A stretch of DNA of 64,000 bases. It comes from Polytrichum commune (taxonomy: Eukaryota > Streptophyta > Polytrichopsida > Polytrichales > Polytrichaceae). The stretch spans positions 434,001 to 498,000 of the forward strand of contig OX485806.1 of NCBI GenBank assembly GCA_950295325.1. The letters are read 5' to 3'. The position numbers were made by a program, and so were the translations under genes. How positions within the stretch are numbered: position 1 is the first letter of the stretch; every line of letters starts with the position of its first letter. Positions 21,025 through 31,836 of the stretch are shown piece by piece. The notes under the pieces were generated by a model. It saw only the letters and a list, made by a program, of their open reading frames with translations, was not told the DNA's origin and ran no database searches.

Positions 21025-22958
21025 CTATTTTGCAGTGTCACGGAAGCACATTGTCGGGTTAACCATGTTGTATGGAGGGGACTTCAAAATGTTCACTACG
21101 TGTGTGATGGTTGACCTTTCCGCTGGATTGGTCTTCGTCAATGAATCCAATGCTAACTCAAATCGCATATTCAAGCCATTTGGATCACTGTTTAGCTGAA
21201 ACAAGGGGGAAGTCGCATCCCTGGCATAAATCTTCTTTGCCAACGCACCCACTGAGAAGGACTCCGATAGAAACGTGTGCCTATGTTTCCGAGCCATCCT
21301 CACCGGAGAGGTGGATGTTCCACGCTGCCCTCGTACATGGAATAATCTGGACCAGCACAGTTGTATTTTGCTTTGTGCTTGTTCATCTCATCCACTGAAT
21401 TTTTTCCATAGTTGGAGGGTGCGTCTTCACCTCCCCAGGATGCCATGCCCCAATCACACACACCAATGTAAACCGTGTTCTCACGGTCTTGTGGGAAATG
21501 CAGCATGACATTGTTGGGATTAAGGTCATTGTGCAACACGTCATGCTTGTGCACTACATCCACAATGCACATTAGAGCCCATGCCAAATAAGCTCGATGC
21601 CTTCGATATACAACCAACCGTTTCCGTGCTTCAAAGTCTGCCCCATGCATGTGAAGGATTGTGCGCTCGTGGGTTTCCGGAACGCTGAAGTCATAGATCC
21701 TCATGTTTTTCAAGGAGCCTCCATTCCACCACATCGAATAGGATTCGTATGTTTTCATATTGAGGTATTGTAGCTTGATTACCCCAGGATGATCTACTGG
21801 ACACGCCAATGCTTCAACTGAACGTTCCTTTCGATTCTCCAAACTATTCGTGGCCTTCATGGTCTTCCCAGCCCACTCTATCCAGCTAGGGATGAATGAT
21901 GCTCCATGAATTGCGACTCTCCGCACCACTCCGAAGGTCCCTTGGAAGATTTCCTTATCCAAGGCTTTGATCTCCGCATTCCTAGGCAACCATATGACAC
22001 CCTGCCGGCCCTGAGTGGCAATGTTGTCTGCCATCTGCCTGTCAATAAAAATGGGAAGGTTGCGGGCGGATGTTCCTTTTGCTGCTATTACGCCTCTTTT
22101 CCAATTCTCTAGCTTCATGTACAGCTCGGACTTCCTGCCACTACTACTTCCCTCGCTAGGATGCACAGCATCATATGCCATTGTTGGATTGTAGATTGCT
22201 TCCACGGCTTGTTGTTCAATCCAGGTGCCCCAATTGCTCATGCCCCTAGCATCTTCAAACTCCGCTCCAGCCGTGGCTTCCGTGAGAATAAGAATCAAAT
22301 CGTTCCTCACCAAATCCAACCCCTTTGTACCATCATTGAGGTATTTTTTTTCCAAATAAACCATGCTGTTATTTCTAAACCACTCCAACAGCACGACCCT
22401 ACAATGGTTTCGAGCCTCATCGATCCGCGGGTCGCGTTTGCCTCTATTTTTCCTTTTCCTCGATTGCGAACCTGAAACCCCGGACCCCTCCTCCGTCCCT
22501 TCCGAAATTGCTGGGCGTTTTTGTCCCCGTCTTTCACCATGCTCCGAACCTTGAGGTACATCACGTGCAGGGCTCTCCGGTCTTGATGTCCGCCGTGTCG
22601 GAGATCGTGGTGGCACGGACTCTCCATGAGTGGCTGCATTTATATCGGTGGAACTGCCTAAGCTTGGTCCCCTTCCTGTTCTCCCTCTATGTCCACTGTT
22701 TCCCCGACTCCCACGTGTTCCACGGCTTCCACGTGTTCCACGACTTCCACGTGTTTGGTTGCCTCCTGAATGGCCAACTGCAAAGAACTCTTCGTCAAAC
22801 CGAAAAGGATCTGGATGTGGGGGACGTGCTGCAGTGCTTCCACTTCCGGCCTCGCTTCCCGTACCCTCTCCAGTATGCGCAAGTGCAGTGCTTTGGAGCC
22901 AAGCACGGTGCAGCCTCGTATCCTCGTCTTGGTAAGGAGCAATGTCCTCCCCCTCCAT
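21025..22958 (-). pseudogene. Protein-kinase-like cargo gene with a one-base frameshift
   Basis: From ATG 22958 (MEGEDIAPYQDEDTRL) there are 552 codons to a stop near 21300, and the frame then resumes one register over for another 92 codons (MARKHRHTFLSESFS...) to 21025. The N-terminal half is low complexity: GSRGTR repeats at residues 71-86, then a basic KRKNRGKRD stretch. The kinase-like domain has a Gly-rich loop (FQGTFGVVRRV, about 338-348), a Lys candidate (AGKTMKA, about 363-369), the catalytic loop HNDLNPNNV (475-483) and DWG in place of DFG (502-504). The C-terminal fragment supplies the helical lobe (SVGALAKKIY and NPAERSTITHVV). The break falls in the activation-loop to C-lobe region. 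The template is a plant Ser/Thr-type kinase; function in the transposon is unknown. Confidence 0.72.
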
Positions 22959-23183
22959 CGTGAAAAAAACCGCGTGAGTGAGTGAATGTAAAAAGGAGTG
23001 AGTGAATGTAGAAATGAGTGCGTGAATCTGGAAAAAAAATTGCGAGGGTTCCCCCACAATTTGCCCTGCCCTCCCAAACCCCCTGAGACCCGCGCGGTGC
23101 CGCTGTCCTTGGGACGACAACAAGGTCTCGGGTCCCTTTGTGGTGGGAGGAGAGGAAAGTGAGGGGAACTAAAACCCCACGGC

Positions 23184-23191
23184 TTTATATA
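23184..23191 (-). promoter_or_regulatory. TATA box of the kinase-like gene
   Basis: Minus strand CTATATAAAG about 226 bp upstream of ATG 22958, directly downstream (in gene direction) of the right terminal GTCCGC array. Confidence 0.55.
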
Positions 23192-23259
23192 GGCAAAGGG
23201 GAGCACAATCATTATGGGATCCCGGTCGGATTTGACATGGGGCACGAAAAGGACGTATG

Positions 23260-24098
23260 GGGAACGTGGGAACGTGGGGGCGGACGGAGGGAACGAGGGG
23301 GCGGACGGAAGGGAACGGAGCGCGGACGGGAGGGAACGTACGGGAACATGGGGCGGACGGGAGGGGAACGTGGGGCGGACTGGAGGGGAACGCGGGCGGA
23401 CGGGAGGGGAACGTAGCGCGGACGGGAGGGAACATGGGACGGACGGGAGGGAACATGGGGCGGACGGGAGGGAACGTGGGGCGGACTGGAGGGGAACGCG
23501 GGCGGACGGGAGGGGAACGTAGCGCGGACGGGAGGGAACATGGGACGGACGGGAGGGAACATGGGGCGGACGGGAGGGAACGTGGGGCGGACGGGAGGGA
23601 ACGTGGGGCGGACGGGAGGGAACGTGGGCGGACGGGAAGGGACGGGAAGGGAACGGGTGCGGACTGGGGGGGAACGGGAGGGAACGGGTGCGGACTGGGG
23701 GGAACGCGGTAGGGAACGGGTGCGGACGTTAGGAAACGTGTGGGAACGTGAACGCACGGCGGGGGAACGTGGGGCGGACGTGAGGGAACTTGGGGCGGAC
23801 GGAGCCCTCCGCGTTCCCCCCGTCCGCCCCCGCGTTCCCGTCCGCTCCAGCGTTCTCCCCCCCGTTCCCAACCCCCTTCCGCCCCACCCCCGTCCGCTCC
23901 ACCCCCTCCACCGTCCACTCCACCCCCCTCCCCCGTCCGCTCCACCCCCTCCCCCGTCCGCTCCACCCCCCTCCGTCCGCCCCACCCCCCTCCCCCGTCC
24001 GCGCCACCCCCCTCCGTCCGCCCCACCCCCGTCCGCTCCACCCCCCTCCCCCGTCCGCTCCACCCCCTCCCCCGTCCGCTCCACCCCCCTCCGTCCGC
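23260..24098. repeat. Right terminal GTCCGC array of the hAT element, with a strand switch
   Basis: 23260-23805 is G-rich on the plus strand (GGGAACGTGGGGCGGACGGG units). From 23810 to 24098 it switches to C-rich units (CCGTCCGCTCCACCCCCCTC). The array is thus two head-to-head blocks ending 14 bp from the element terminus. Open frames on both strands are repeat artefacts. Confidence 0.85.
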
Positions 24099-24120
24099 GA
24101 TAGACAACCCTGACGATGTA
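24099..24120 (+). repeat. Right TIR of the hAT element and target duplication
   Basis: ATAGACAACCCTG (24100-24112) is the exact inverse of the left TIR, followed by ACGATGTA (24113-24120). Confidence 0.92.
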
Positions 24121-25119
24121 GAATTCCCCTTGCTTAATAATTGGCCAATGTTCTGCTGTGACCTCCACGATTGGATCCTTTGGGGTCACACATATGGTCT
24201 GCCGGTCAGCTTTCGGGTTGTTCATGATGTTGTTCATCTGCCACCAGACGCCGCTCTCTTCTTGCACCAGAGTATTCATACTCTCGGTGCCCTGGTGGCA
24301 TTTATAAACATCCACGTCAAATGTGAAATACCTGCCCATTGGCCAGCAGGCTTTCATTTTTTCGTCGAACTCTTGTTGAATTTTTGTTGATAGATCAGAG
24401 TTCGGGCGTTCTCCTTTCTTCAGAAGTGGTGCGACAGTAAGGGTGGAGCTGACATCTGGACCTTCGGTAAGTCCAGATGACTCCATCTGTGAATGGGAGC
24501 GTTTACTGGATGGTCTGCTCCCTCTCGATGCTCCACTTTGAGACGGTCTTTATCCTTCCGGGACTCTCTGTGGAACACGCGGTTGTCGTTCAGAAACGAC
24601 TTTCTTCTTCCCTTTCCCCTTTCTGGACTCCAGGACTGCCCCATTCACTCTCGTGACATTGTTGAGGAGTCTTCCAAGCCGCTTACCCGTCCAAGGTGCA
24701 TTGTATGCATAGTCTTGGAATTCAGTTGCCAGATTGAAGCAACCCGCATCCGGGCTGCCATTTTCGCATTCAGCCTTGTGGAATGGATGTTTGTGCTCAT
24801 GAAGAAGAATTGTGACTCTGTCATCTTGTTTTTCAAGATCTATGACGACATAGTCACCTTGGGCCACTGCACACTCTACTGACCAATTTTTAACTCTAAC
24901 TCATTTATCTACATTTATATCTTTCGTCTTCATTTGATACCCAAATCTAAGTACGAATATGTCATTCTCAAGTTTCTCTACGTAAACTGTCCAGTTGTCT
25001 ACTGTGTCTTCGACTGGCTTGTAGTGATCGTTGTGGCTTATATCTTTGATGGCGGGTGGAAGTGGAGGCGGAAGAAACTCAAATGCCTGGTCAATTGCAG
25101 GTCTTTTTGTAGATGTCAT
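24121..25119 (-). pseudogene. ParB/methyltransferase gene exon A, proximal part, with two in-frame stops
   Basis: The first recognisable coding exon starts at ATG 25119 (MTSTKRPAIDQAFEF), directly after a TTTGCAG acceptor, so a 5' exon probably lies upstream. It contains a charged segment, a basic Ser-rich linker, then the ParB-like front half (KACWPMGRYFTFDVDVYK, a CVTPKD strand, and EHWPIIKQGEFYIV) leading into DGQH, where the hAT element sits. Two in-frame stops break it: TGA at 24901-24903 (CGA to TGA) and TAA at 24550-24552 (CAA to TAA). Upstream lies a dense array of palindromes, suggesting the promoter region shared with the divergent DUF7869 gene. Confidence 0.6.
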
Positions 25120-25163
25120 CTGCAAATGCAAAAACAATGCTTAGCATCATGATCAATGTCCAG

Positions 25164-25793
25164 TTTACGGACGCGCGTCCGTAAACTTTCCACAGGTTGT
25201 TTTGAATTATAGTGTCAGAATGAACTATCCGAAAAGATTTTGCATATGTCAATACGAAATTTCACATGTAGTTTACGGACGCGCGTCTGTAAACTATCAA
25301 CGGGTAGTTGGGGATGAGAATCTCAACTATGAACAAAGATAAGATTTAATAAGAAAGTTCTAGTTTACAAACGCACGTCCGTAAACTAGTAGTTGGGTTT
25401 ACGGGGTTAGCACTAATTTACGGACGTGCGTCCGGAAACTAGGAATGGGGTTTACTTGGATGTCACTAGTTTACGGACGCGCGTCCGTAAACTAGGAATG
25501 GGGTTTACTCGGATGTCACTAGTTTACGGACGCGCGTCCGTAAACTAGGAATGGGGTTTCCTCGGATGTCACTAGTTTACGGACGCGCGTCCGTAATCTA
25601 GGAGTGGGGTTTACTTGGATGTCACTAGTTTACGGACGCGCGTCTGTAAACTAGGAAAATATACTGTCCATTAGTAATAATATTGTTTTTTAAATATATC
25701 CAGAACTTACGGACGCGCGTCCGTAAGTTCTGGATATATGTTGCATGCTTCACCCACATGGTGCGTCAAAGTTTACGGACGCGCGTCCGTAAA
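25164..25793. promoter_or_regulatory. Palindrome array upstream of the ParB/methyltransferase gene
   Basis: Ten copies of the 20-24 bp palindrome TTACGGACGCGCGTCCGTAA or close variants, at about 25164, 25272, 25362, 25418, 25470, 25522, 25574, 25628, 25705 and 25772. Five lie in a ~52-bp tandem repeat (25414-25655: palindrome, AGGAATGGGGTTTAC, CGGATGTCACTAG). The array sits just upstream of the minus-strand gene and mirrors a second array before the plus-strand gene, consistent with a divergent control region or protein-binding sites. Confidence 0.78.
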
Positions 25794-25919
25794 CTTCAAG
25801 CCCTACATTGGTTAATCTGGTCCTTGTTGAGAGGGTTCCGGAATTTCAGGAAGGTGGTTTTGTATTTCCCAAGGATCTGCAGAATGCAATTGCATTGATC
25901 TACAGACTGCAATTGCAGT

Positions 25920-26640
25920 GTTCTAGAAATCTTTCATGATGCATATGATGCAAAATACAAGCAAACCAGCAAAGAACAAAAAAAACCAAGCAATCAAACA
26001 ATCAAACCAGCAAGTAAAAAAATAAGAAATAAACTAAAACACAATCAAACAAGCAATCTATGTACTTATGCAAGAGGCCAGCAAGTAAACAAGCAACCAC
26101 GCCAGCAAGCAAAGCAAAGCAAAGCAGCAAGCACAAGCAAATCAAACAACTGTAAGCAAGCAAGCACACAAGCAAAAGAGAGAAAAAACAATCACAAGCA
26201 AGCACATAAACAAAAGATAAAAAAACAATCACAAGTAAGCACAAGCAAGCACAACCAGCTAGCAAGCACAAACAATGATACAAGCAGCAGGCAATCAAAC
26301 AATTAAACAAGCAAGTAAAACCAAGAAATTAACTAAAACACAATCAAACAAGCAACCTATGTCATTATGCAAGAGGCTAGCAATCAAACAAGCAACCAAG
26401 CCAGCACAACAAAGCACAAGCAAGCACAACCAGCAAGCACAAGCAATGCAAAACAAAGAAAAGCAAAGCAAATCAGCAAAGCAAAGCAAAGCAAAGTAAA
26501 GCACAAGCCAAGAAAGCACAAGCAAAGCAAAGCAAAGCAAAGCAAAGCAAAAGCAAAGCAAAGCACAAAGCACAAAGCAAAGCAAAGCAAACCAGCAAGC
26601 ACAAGAACAAACACAAACACAAACAACAAATAACCTTGTG
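25920..26640 (+). repeat. Purine-rich AGCAAAGCAAGC low-complexity tract
   Basis: About 700 bp of degenerate AAGCA, CAAGC and AAAGC repeats (G and C strongly partitioned by strand). Long ORFs here are compositional artefacts. Confidence 0.85.
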
Positions 26641-26878
26641 AGGTGACCAGGAGCGCCAACAGCAAGAGGAGCAATGCCACCAGCAAGAGGAGCGCGGAGA
26701 GCAAGAGGAGCGCCAACAGCAAGAGGAGAGCAAGAGAAACGCCAACAACAAGAGGAGAGGAGCGCGGAGAGAAGCGCCAACAACAAGAAGAACGCGGGGA
26801 GGAGAGGGTTTAGGGTGACAACAACAAACCCTAGAGAAGCAAGAGAGGAGCGTGAAAAGAATGTGAGGAAGGAGAGCG
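26641..26878 (+). other. AGGAGCGCCAACAGCAAG repeats and flank of the CACTA-like insert
   Basis: Short imperfect repeats of GAGGAGCGCCAACA-type sequence that continue on the far side of the inserted element (from 27958), showing that the element landed in this tract. Confidence 0.6.
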
Positions 26879-27957
26879 CACTACAAGAAAAAACGGTTCC
26901 GTTCCAACAGAGTTCCAACAAAATTCTGTTGATTCTACCTGTTGATTCGGAACTCTTGATTCGGAACAATTTTAACACATATCTCTTGATTGAGGCATTG
27001 GTTAAATGTCCAAGTTATACTAGTAAAAAAGATAAAAAATCTGTAATTCCGCTACTCACATTCCAAGCCTATACACCTACTACCAAGGACCGCCTTGCCT
27101 AGGACCTAGCCACCTACCTAACCTAGACTAGGGGCAAGGGTGAAGGCCAAGGGTATTGATCCTTAAACCTCTTGGCTACCGCAAGGAGGCCTTAGCCACT
27201 AAGCCACCACTCATCACATGATGTACAATGAGTATGTAAGACACTTGTATAAAGAGGCCGTAAAATTTATAATTACATAGATTACATAATTACATAATTA
27301 CATAGATTACATAATTACATAGATTACATAATTACATAATTATAGTAATTACTGTAATTACTGTAATTGTTTTTATTACTATAATTAGTTTAATTTCTGT
27401 AATTAGTTTAATTAGTCATTTCTGTAAATATTTTAATTAGTAATTTCTGTAATTACTTTAATTAGTAATTTCTGTAATTAGTTTAATTAGTATTTTCTGT
27501 AATTATTATTTCTGTAATTAGTAATTATTGTAATTACTTTAATTACTTTAATGAATAAGTACAATAATTAGAGTAATTGCTAATTAGTAATTACAGCTAC
27601 TATAAATAGAACAAAATTACAATCATTCACAATTTACTATAATTTTAAATTTAAGTAATTAAATAATTAAATATTGCAAATTAATCAAACTATTTAATTA
27701 TTGTAAATTATAGGAATCATAGTAATTGATTACTTTAACATAATTAGTGTTATTTAAAAATTAAAATACAATAATTAAAATTCCTCTGTTGAAATCAACA
27801 GATAAATGATCTTCCTCTGTTGAAATCAACAAATAAATGTTCCCTCTGTTGATTTGTGTCGCACAATGGATCCATTTCAACATTGTTTTTCCCAAATCTG
27901 TTGAAATCAACAGAAATTAGTTGATTTTATGTTGATTCGGACTGCGATTTCTTGTAG
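26879..27957. mobile_element. Non-autonomous CACTA-like element (1.08 kb)
   Basis: Starts CACTACAAGAAAA, the typical plant CACTA terminus, and ends TTTCTTGTAG, which lacks the final TG. GCG flanks both sides (26876-26878 and 27958-27960), fitting the 3-bp duplication of CACTA elements. Subterminal CTGTTGATTC and CTGTTGAAATCAACAG motifs occur at both ends. The middle is a TAATTACAT-rich AT tract. No transposase. Confidence 0.75.
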
Positions 27958-28141
27958 GCGCGAGAGAGGGGAGGCGGAGAAATGAGAGGGTGAAAATGGG
28001 CGAATGAAACCCTAAAACCCTTAAGTACTCAAGAGGAGCCCCCCAAACGCCCCGACTCCCAACGTCCCATCCACCCCGCACCCCATCGCCACGTGGCAGA
28101 ACCCTATAGGTTCATATTGGAGAGGTATGTGGCACACCTCT

Positions 28142-29817
28142 CCCTCTTTAGTAAGACACGTTTGGAAATCACAAAAAATGTCGTATTATCGACATGTTGT
28201 CTTCTCGTTAATATGACAAACGCTGTAAAATTGTCGTACTATTGAGCGAATCAAAAAATAAAAAAAATATGAGCTTCAAAACACACACAACGGATGTAAG
28301 CAATTATTATATATATTGTATGAAATAATAACGTATAACTTCAAACAAATACAAGCGTTCTCAATAATTATTGAAATAAGAGTTCAGTGATCTGAGTCTA
28401 GTGTTGCCTACCTAAGTGAAACAAGTTGTCTAATAAAAAATTAGACAACAATGATGCATAACGTTGACGCTTTAATATTGTACGTGAAAAAACATCATCC
28501 AAATGAACCAAATGCAAATTAACATTAAAATCAAAGCCTTCTGCATTATTGATTCCCAAAACGGCATCCACCAACTCAACAACCATTATACACACTTCTT
28601 GCTCAATATCATATGCATATAAGTATTAGTTGACATGTCACCATCATCCAGTCGCAACATCCAATTACACTAAATATCACTAACCCTATGAAAGTAAGGT
28701 ACTTTTAACTGTGAACTCAAACACTAAATTTCAACTATTAATGGTAATAAGTGGAAGTGACATATAATGTGTACCATTAATTATATGATTAAAATTTAAC
28801 AATGACAAAAGGAGAAGGGACATGGTAGTAACCTAGCATGTAAGATACAAATTGTAAAAACATAGCACCAGTGACAATTGGGTTCTGCACCTTGTACTCG
28901 AATATAGTCTTTGTTTAAAATAATCTCTTGAAACCCTTATTTTCATTAAATAGTGGCAGGCTCTTGGTCTGAAACCTAAATATCACCCTTATTTCATTTT
29001 TTCCATGTCGACATAAATATTTATATATTTCACATTTTCATTCGTAGGTTTATTTGGGAATTGTTGTTCTGCCAACCGACTATCGTGCTAACCCAACTCA
29101 CACCATATTACTTCATAACTCCACATGATAGATTGTTTGATATTAGTCCTTCAATGTAGCATCATATTTATGACAAAGCCCAACTAACATAAGGTGAAGA
29201 TGCATGACCTGGAGTCATATTAGTCACCTTTCATTTATTAATACCCTAACCAAACCCATTCTACAATACAAATCCTAATGTTTATTAAGTTCACAATGAT
29301 AAGCCTAGGGAAGTTTTTGGTATTGAAACTATAGGACAATATGAGGTTGAGTAACTCAAGTGTAACATTTTTTTGTGGAGTTGTTGCAATATGAAGGTAA
29401 GTGGACTTTAAATGACTAGTACACTAACTATCGCTTATTATTACGAATTATGATATGCTACAACTATTTATTGTATGATAATATATCATTGTCCACAATT
29501 AAATTACATCAAGAAATTTTTTTTAAAGGTTAAGCATTTTGTAAATACAAACATCGACATATGCCACTCTTTGGACTCCTCTATCAAGAGTTTTTGAAAA
29601 TATTTGTATTTGTTTGGAGTTATTAGCTCTTATTTCATATCATCTATATTGCCTATTAAACTTGTTGTATATATATCTTTGCGCTTATTTTTATTATGAT
29701 AATTTCGTATTCCCTCAATAATATGACAACTTTACGCCACTTGTCATATGAATGAGAAGACGACACCTAGATAACATGACCTTTTTGTGTTTCTCACACT
29801 TGTCATACTAAAGAGGG
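28142..29817. mobile_element. Non-autonomous element with ~105-bp inverted repeats (1.7 kb)
   Basis: About 105 bp from 28142 (CCCTCTTTAGTAAGACA... to the ATTGAG near 28246) are matched at about 80% by the reverse complement of about 29712-29817. Long TIRs without a transposase resemble MULE-type or other long-TIR MITEs. No convincing target duplication was found, so the exact ends are tentative. The interior is AT-rich without a gene. Confidence 0.65.
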
Positions 29818-31836
29818 TGAACAATAATGACATTCATGTTCGGTTTGGATGAATTTGCATGTTAATCTCTTTAATTCTTGGAGGACATAACTCTCGTTCG
29901 TCACTTGAGGTCATCCTAAGCCGGTATCAATAACATAACCTCGAAGTGCGAGGCTTGGAAGAAATTTCACCATATTTTGAGAAGAACGACATAATACTAT
30001 GGGTTGAGGGTTTAGGATTTAAGGGGTTTAGCATGAATGCAAGTCTAGAACCTAGGGTGAGCATTCAACTACCCTACTTCTTGTAATCATGAGGCCAAAT
30101 TGCTTGCCTCTCATTTGAGAGTTTTAATGATAAAATGAGGTAGTGGGGGATGTCAATCCAACTACACTCTTTGGAATCTTGTGTCAAGAGTTCTTGAAAA
30201 TGTTTGTATTTGTTTGGAGTTATAAGCTCTTATTTCATACCATCTAATAGGGTTGAAGTCATATGCCTATGATATTATCTTGCACAACATTACGAATTAA
30301 TTCAATCCCTTTGAACATAGGTCTAGTAAGCTTGTATTAAAAGTGCACGCAAGGGTATGTATTGAATTTACATCCCTCTTGTACATTAAACAACCATCGG
30401 GATTCATTGAATCCTTCCACGAGCTTGTATATCACCTACATCAAGTACTAGCAAACTGTTTTTTATTCTAGAGTTTTGTTTCCATGGTGACATGGATTGA
30501 TGTGTTAAGTACTCCATTAAAGAATACCAATTAATATATATGATCTTCAAAACCTTTCATCAAAAGTATATGTTAAGAGCAAATGGCTAAAGCTGGCTTG
30601 GAACATAAATATTATAATGATCTTCAATGTTTCGAAGCCTTAATTGTTTTCATATTTGTATCCCTTCATTTCATTTTAAACTTGGGGTCACATCAAAGGA
30701 TAACAAGTCCCAGCTAAATCTTTTACTTGCATGTAAGGGGTACATTTCACCCAAAAAAAGTAAGATTCAAAAAAATGAAAGTTAGGGTTACACAACCCAA
30801 GTTTTATGGCTCTCATTGAAGGATACCAAATGAAGATTTTGTACATGACAATTAGAATTGTTATTGACAGTTTCATGAATATTTATTCAATGTCATATAC
30901 TTTTTCACCACTTACACCATCTTGCAAAATAATTGGTGTTGTTCAATAACTAAGAATGCTTGCAACCAAACCCTAAACCCTAAACCCTACCTAGGTCCAT
31001 AGATGTTCTACTTTCATGGCCTTACGGAAATCAAAGTTTCTGTATGTATTAATAATATTATGTGTAGGTGGGGAAATTAAAAGGGTTGGATGGTAGGGTG
31101 GTGGCCGATTGTATTACAATATTAAATGCAAGATGAGAGGAGAGAACATGATATTCTAATATCATAAGATTGTATGCAAAACAATTAAATAGTTGCTAGA
31201 TTATTTCCGAAGCACATATATTTTTATAGTCCATGGACTACAAATGTTGTTGTGGTGGTTGATTTTTTATACGATTCTATAATTTTTTGTCCACAAATTC
31301 TACAATGAACTCTTAATATTGGGTACTCCAATAATATAAACCCCCCCTCAACAATGTTTATTGCTCATATAATATTAACCAACTTGCTTTGTTGTACACC
31401 ATAAATATATAGATGCCTTTTGCTTTGTCATTATGTGGAGTCATGGTCAAATGCATGTTGGCCGCCATGAATACACATTCCATTGCAAGGCTGGCATTCT
31501 CCATGTTGGAATATTAGGTTTTTGTTTTTAGGAAATAGTTGGCGGCTAGTATCCTATGTTGAAGAAATGATCCAAGGGAAGACGACGAATACTTAAGGGA
31601 AATCCCCCCACCAAGAGACTCTTTTTGCATCTCAGATGTGGGTTGCGCTCTTGAGACCCTTGTAGTGTGGTGGATACTTGTTTCGCGCAGGTATAGATCC
31701 TATTGCAATGAACCTATTATACCCTAAACCCATATTCGATTTGCACTATCTGGATCTCTGAATGCGATGGATTCTATTTCTGACAGGTATTGTTCGCGCT
31801 GCAAGGGTCCTATTATGACGCCGCAAATTACGGAAC
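29818..31836. other. AT-rich non-coding sequence between nested inserts and the DUF7869 promoter
   Basis: No gene recognised. A short telomere-like run is at 30971-30987. CAG acceptor-like sites at 31680-31780 could belong to 5' non-coding exons of the downstream gene. Confidence 0.35.

Larger units (their letters stand above)
8631..24112 (+). mobile_element. Giant 15.5-kb hAT transposon with cargo genes
   Basis: Starts CAGGGTTGTCTAT at 8631 and ends with the exact inverse ATAGACAACCCTG at 24112. Both sides carry the 8-bp duplication ACGATGTA (8623-8630 and 24113-24120), the size typical of hAT. It encodes a BED/DUF659/hAT-C transposase (plus strand), a RING coiled-coil protein, a small acidic protein and a protein-kinase-like protein (all minus). 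The subterminal left 70 bp hold inverted GTCGTGACGG/CCGTCACGAC motifs. Long C-rich or G-rich GTCCGC arrays fill both ends and an internal site. Most hAT elements are 2-5 kb, so this one is unusually large. Orientation is given by the transposase. Confidence 0.92.

Noticed and set aside
23169-24107. Long ORFs on both strands in the right terminal array
   Set aside because: Repeat-driven, same as the left array.
25414-25655. Regularly spaced palindromic repeats resembling a CRISPR array
   Set aside because: The spacers are nearly identical (tandem repeat), the genome is eukaryotic, and there are no cas genes.
26002-26978. Cys/Leu-rich membrane-like ORFs (minus) and Lys/Gln/Ser ORFs (plus)
   Set aside because: Compositional artefacts of the AGCAAAGC repeats.
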